Source: Rutidosis leptorrhynchoides (taxonomy: Eukaryota > Streptophyta > Magnoliopsida > Asterales > Asteraceae). From it: DNA of 64,000 nt. The stretch is taken from NCBI RefSeq assembly GCF_046630445.1, contig NC_092333.1, forward strand, positions 711,961,001 through 712,025,000, in the 5' to 3' direction. The notes below the pieces were generated by a model. The model did no database searches and had not been told where the DNA came from. It saw only the letters and a list, made by a program, of their open reading frames with translations. Position numbers and translations under genes: made by a program. Below, one piece after another: positions 62,815-64,000 of the stretch; position 1 is the first letter of the stretch; each line of letters starts with the position of its first letter.

Positions 62815-63450
62815 GATGTTATATAAAACGCATGGTGCCCCTTTGCAAGTTTTTTCACCATCTTTTTATCCATATATTGAAGTCCAGTTTTTTTGAGCCT
62901 GCAATTACAGTAGATAATAATTATATTTAATTCAATTCAAATGATATAATCAAAAAACATGAGAAACTCAAAATCTAATTAATTACCTCCTCAACATGTT
63001 GGGCATCATCAAGCATGCAAACCTTTAATTTAGGTCTAGGAATCTAGTTTTTCAAACCAATTTGTAGTTCAATAGTTTCAGTGAAGTTATTTTTTTTTCT
63101 TTGGCACTAGAAGTAATTTGAGTAATTGCCTCTCTAAGGGCTCACTTTGAAGCTTACTGTAAGATCAAATTAACCCTAAATCAAACACATAACATTTATA
63201 CAAAATAAAATACACCTACAACTGGATAATAATACCATCAGTATCTCATATAATTGATGTCCAATTTGATTCATATCTGCTAAATTTTCAATTTTACAAA
63301 ATGCATTTGTATTCCTAAATAATACGGAGTAATTCATTAAACTAACAGCTGTGAATGATTCTATATGAGTTTCTCCAACAACAATTTTAGTTATAAGATA
63401 TATTAACAAAAAAAGTAAACCTTAATATAAAATCGACAAACATACCTCAT
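62815..63450 (-). pseudogene. RPL10A: ribosomal protein L10A (uL1) fragment with introns
   Basis: On minus, exon 1 is ATGAG (63450-63446) followed by GTATG. Exon 2 (63156-62987) starts TAAGCTTCAAAGTGAG and encodes LREAITQITSSAKEK, NFTETIELQIGLKN, then IPRPKLKVCMLDDAQHVEE. Exon 3 (from 62898) gives KKTGLQYMD and KKMVKKLAKGHHAF. These match the N-terminal half of the large-subunit ribosomal protein L10A, including its usual split start codon region. Single-base frameshifts, a loss of about 17 codons after GLKN and of more codons in exon 3 make it non-functional. Introns show that it came from genomic DNA, not cDNA. It sits in the same strand and region as the Helitron end. Confidence 0.8.
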
Positions 63451-63660
63451 TTTCCGAACCTTTTGCTTTCTTTAAATTTTAATTCTGCTAAGAAACAAAT
63501 ACACAATATAAATATTGGATCAAAAAATTTAAGCAATCAACAAACTGAATTAATAAATTCTAAATTGATAAAACAACAATGAACGTGTAATTGCAATATA
63601 TATAAATTAGAAATATGTAAGATAGATATTAAATGCCTTAAAAATTAAAGAAGATCATAC

Positions 63661-63708
63661 CGTAAGAACCCTGAAATTATCGTGCACAGAAACACACTTT
63701 TCAGCCAT
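63661..63708 (-). other. possible exon upstream of the RPL10A fragment
   Basis: On minus, an ATG at 63708 starts 16 codons (MAEKCVSVHDNFRVLT) that end exactly at a GT donor (GTATGA). The family is not recognised. It may be the 5' end of another captured gene piece or chance. Confidence 0.3.
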
Positions 63709-64000
63709 ATCTCCAACCGATTTTAAGAAATTAAGGAGCCGCTAGCTTAAATCAAAAATCCTACACTTCCTCAACTATCCTTCCATTTTTTTACTGCAAA
63801 AAAACCTTAGAGTATAAAATATCAATCTGAAACAAAAAATAAAAACAAAAAACATGAATACGTTTTGGGGGTTTAACGGATAATGCTAAAAACGAACATA
63901 TATTTCATAGCATTATTCCTCAAGAAAGACAAGCTTTTAGTTGCAATTATTTTATTTACAAGTGATATTCGTTTAAATATTAAAAGGTAAAGACAAAAGA

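Overview
This is an AT-rich plant nuclear window made almost entirely of nested transposable elements. It is probably from the sunflower family (Asteraceae). That placement is an inference from the style of the Ty3/gypsy long terminal repeats (starts such as TGTRACGACCC, ends such as GGGTCGTCTCA), not from a host marker gene. No intact ordinary host gene was found.

Layout. (1) 1-16102: a young, apparently full-coding Athila-type Ty3/gypsy element on +. Its 5' LTR is cut by the window edge. It has a tRNA-Asp-type primer site, one uninterrupted 1875-aa gag-pol frame, an extra zinc-knuckle ORF, an env-position ORF with a predicted tiny first exon, a polypurine tract and a 2340-bp 3' LTR. (2) 16103-19480: the 3' tail and 3' LTR of a second gypsy element (family A), which the Athila element interrupts. 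(3) 19481-20554: spacer with a GGATAT repeat and a MITE. (4) 20555-36750: a Copia element on the minus strand (238-bp LTRs, TSD CAAAC) with a dead pol that carries a poly(A)-binding-protein (PABP) fragment. (5) 25041-34855: a complete, very young, non-autonomous gypsy element (family B, minus, TSD ACCGC) inserted in the Copia. (6) 37571-48363: a solo LTR (D, TSD TCACA) that contains two further solo LTRs, E (39983-42873, TSD GATAA) and C (44522-47775, TSD AACTC). (7) 49700-54208: exon-like blocks of an unidentified host gene copy on +, interrupted by stops and shifts and by a terminal-inverted-repeat element holding a CpG-rich 27-bp minisatellite. (8) 56198-59340: remnant of a chromodomain-bearing gypsy element (minus) with a SINE inside its integrase. 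(9) 60437-63708: a Helitron 3' end with RPA-like and intron-containing ribosomal protein L10A fragments, all on minus.

The most interesting signals are these. A small two-membrane-segment ORF lies antisense in the 3' internal region of two gypsy elements, with a TATA box at a matching distance and mostly conservative change. Several LTR families carry repeated paired palindromes, in Athila with compensatory base changes. PABP fragments with nearly the same boundaries sit in two unrelated retroelements. A 1.2-kb CpG-rich minisatellite is carried by a DNA transposon. The copies and target duplications give a clear relative order: Athila into A, B into Copia, and C and E into D.
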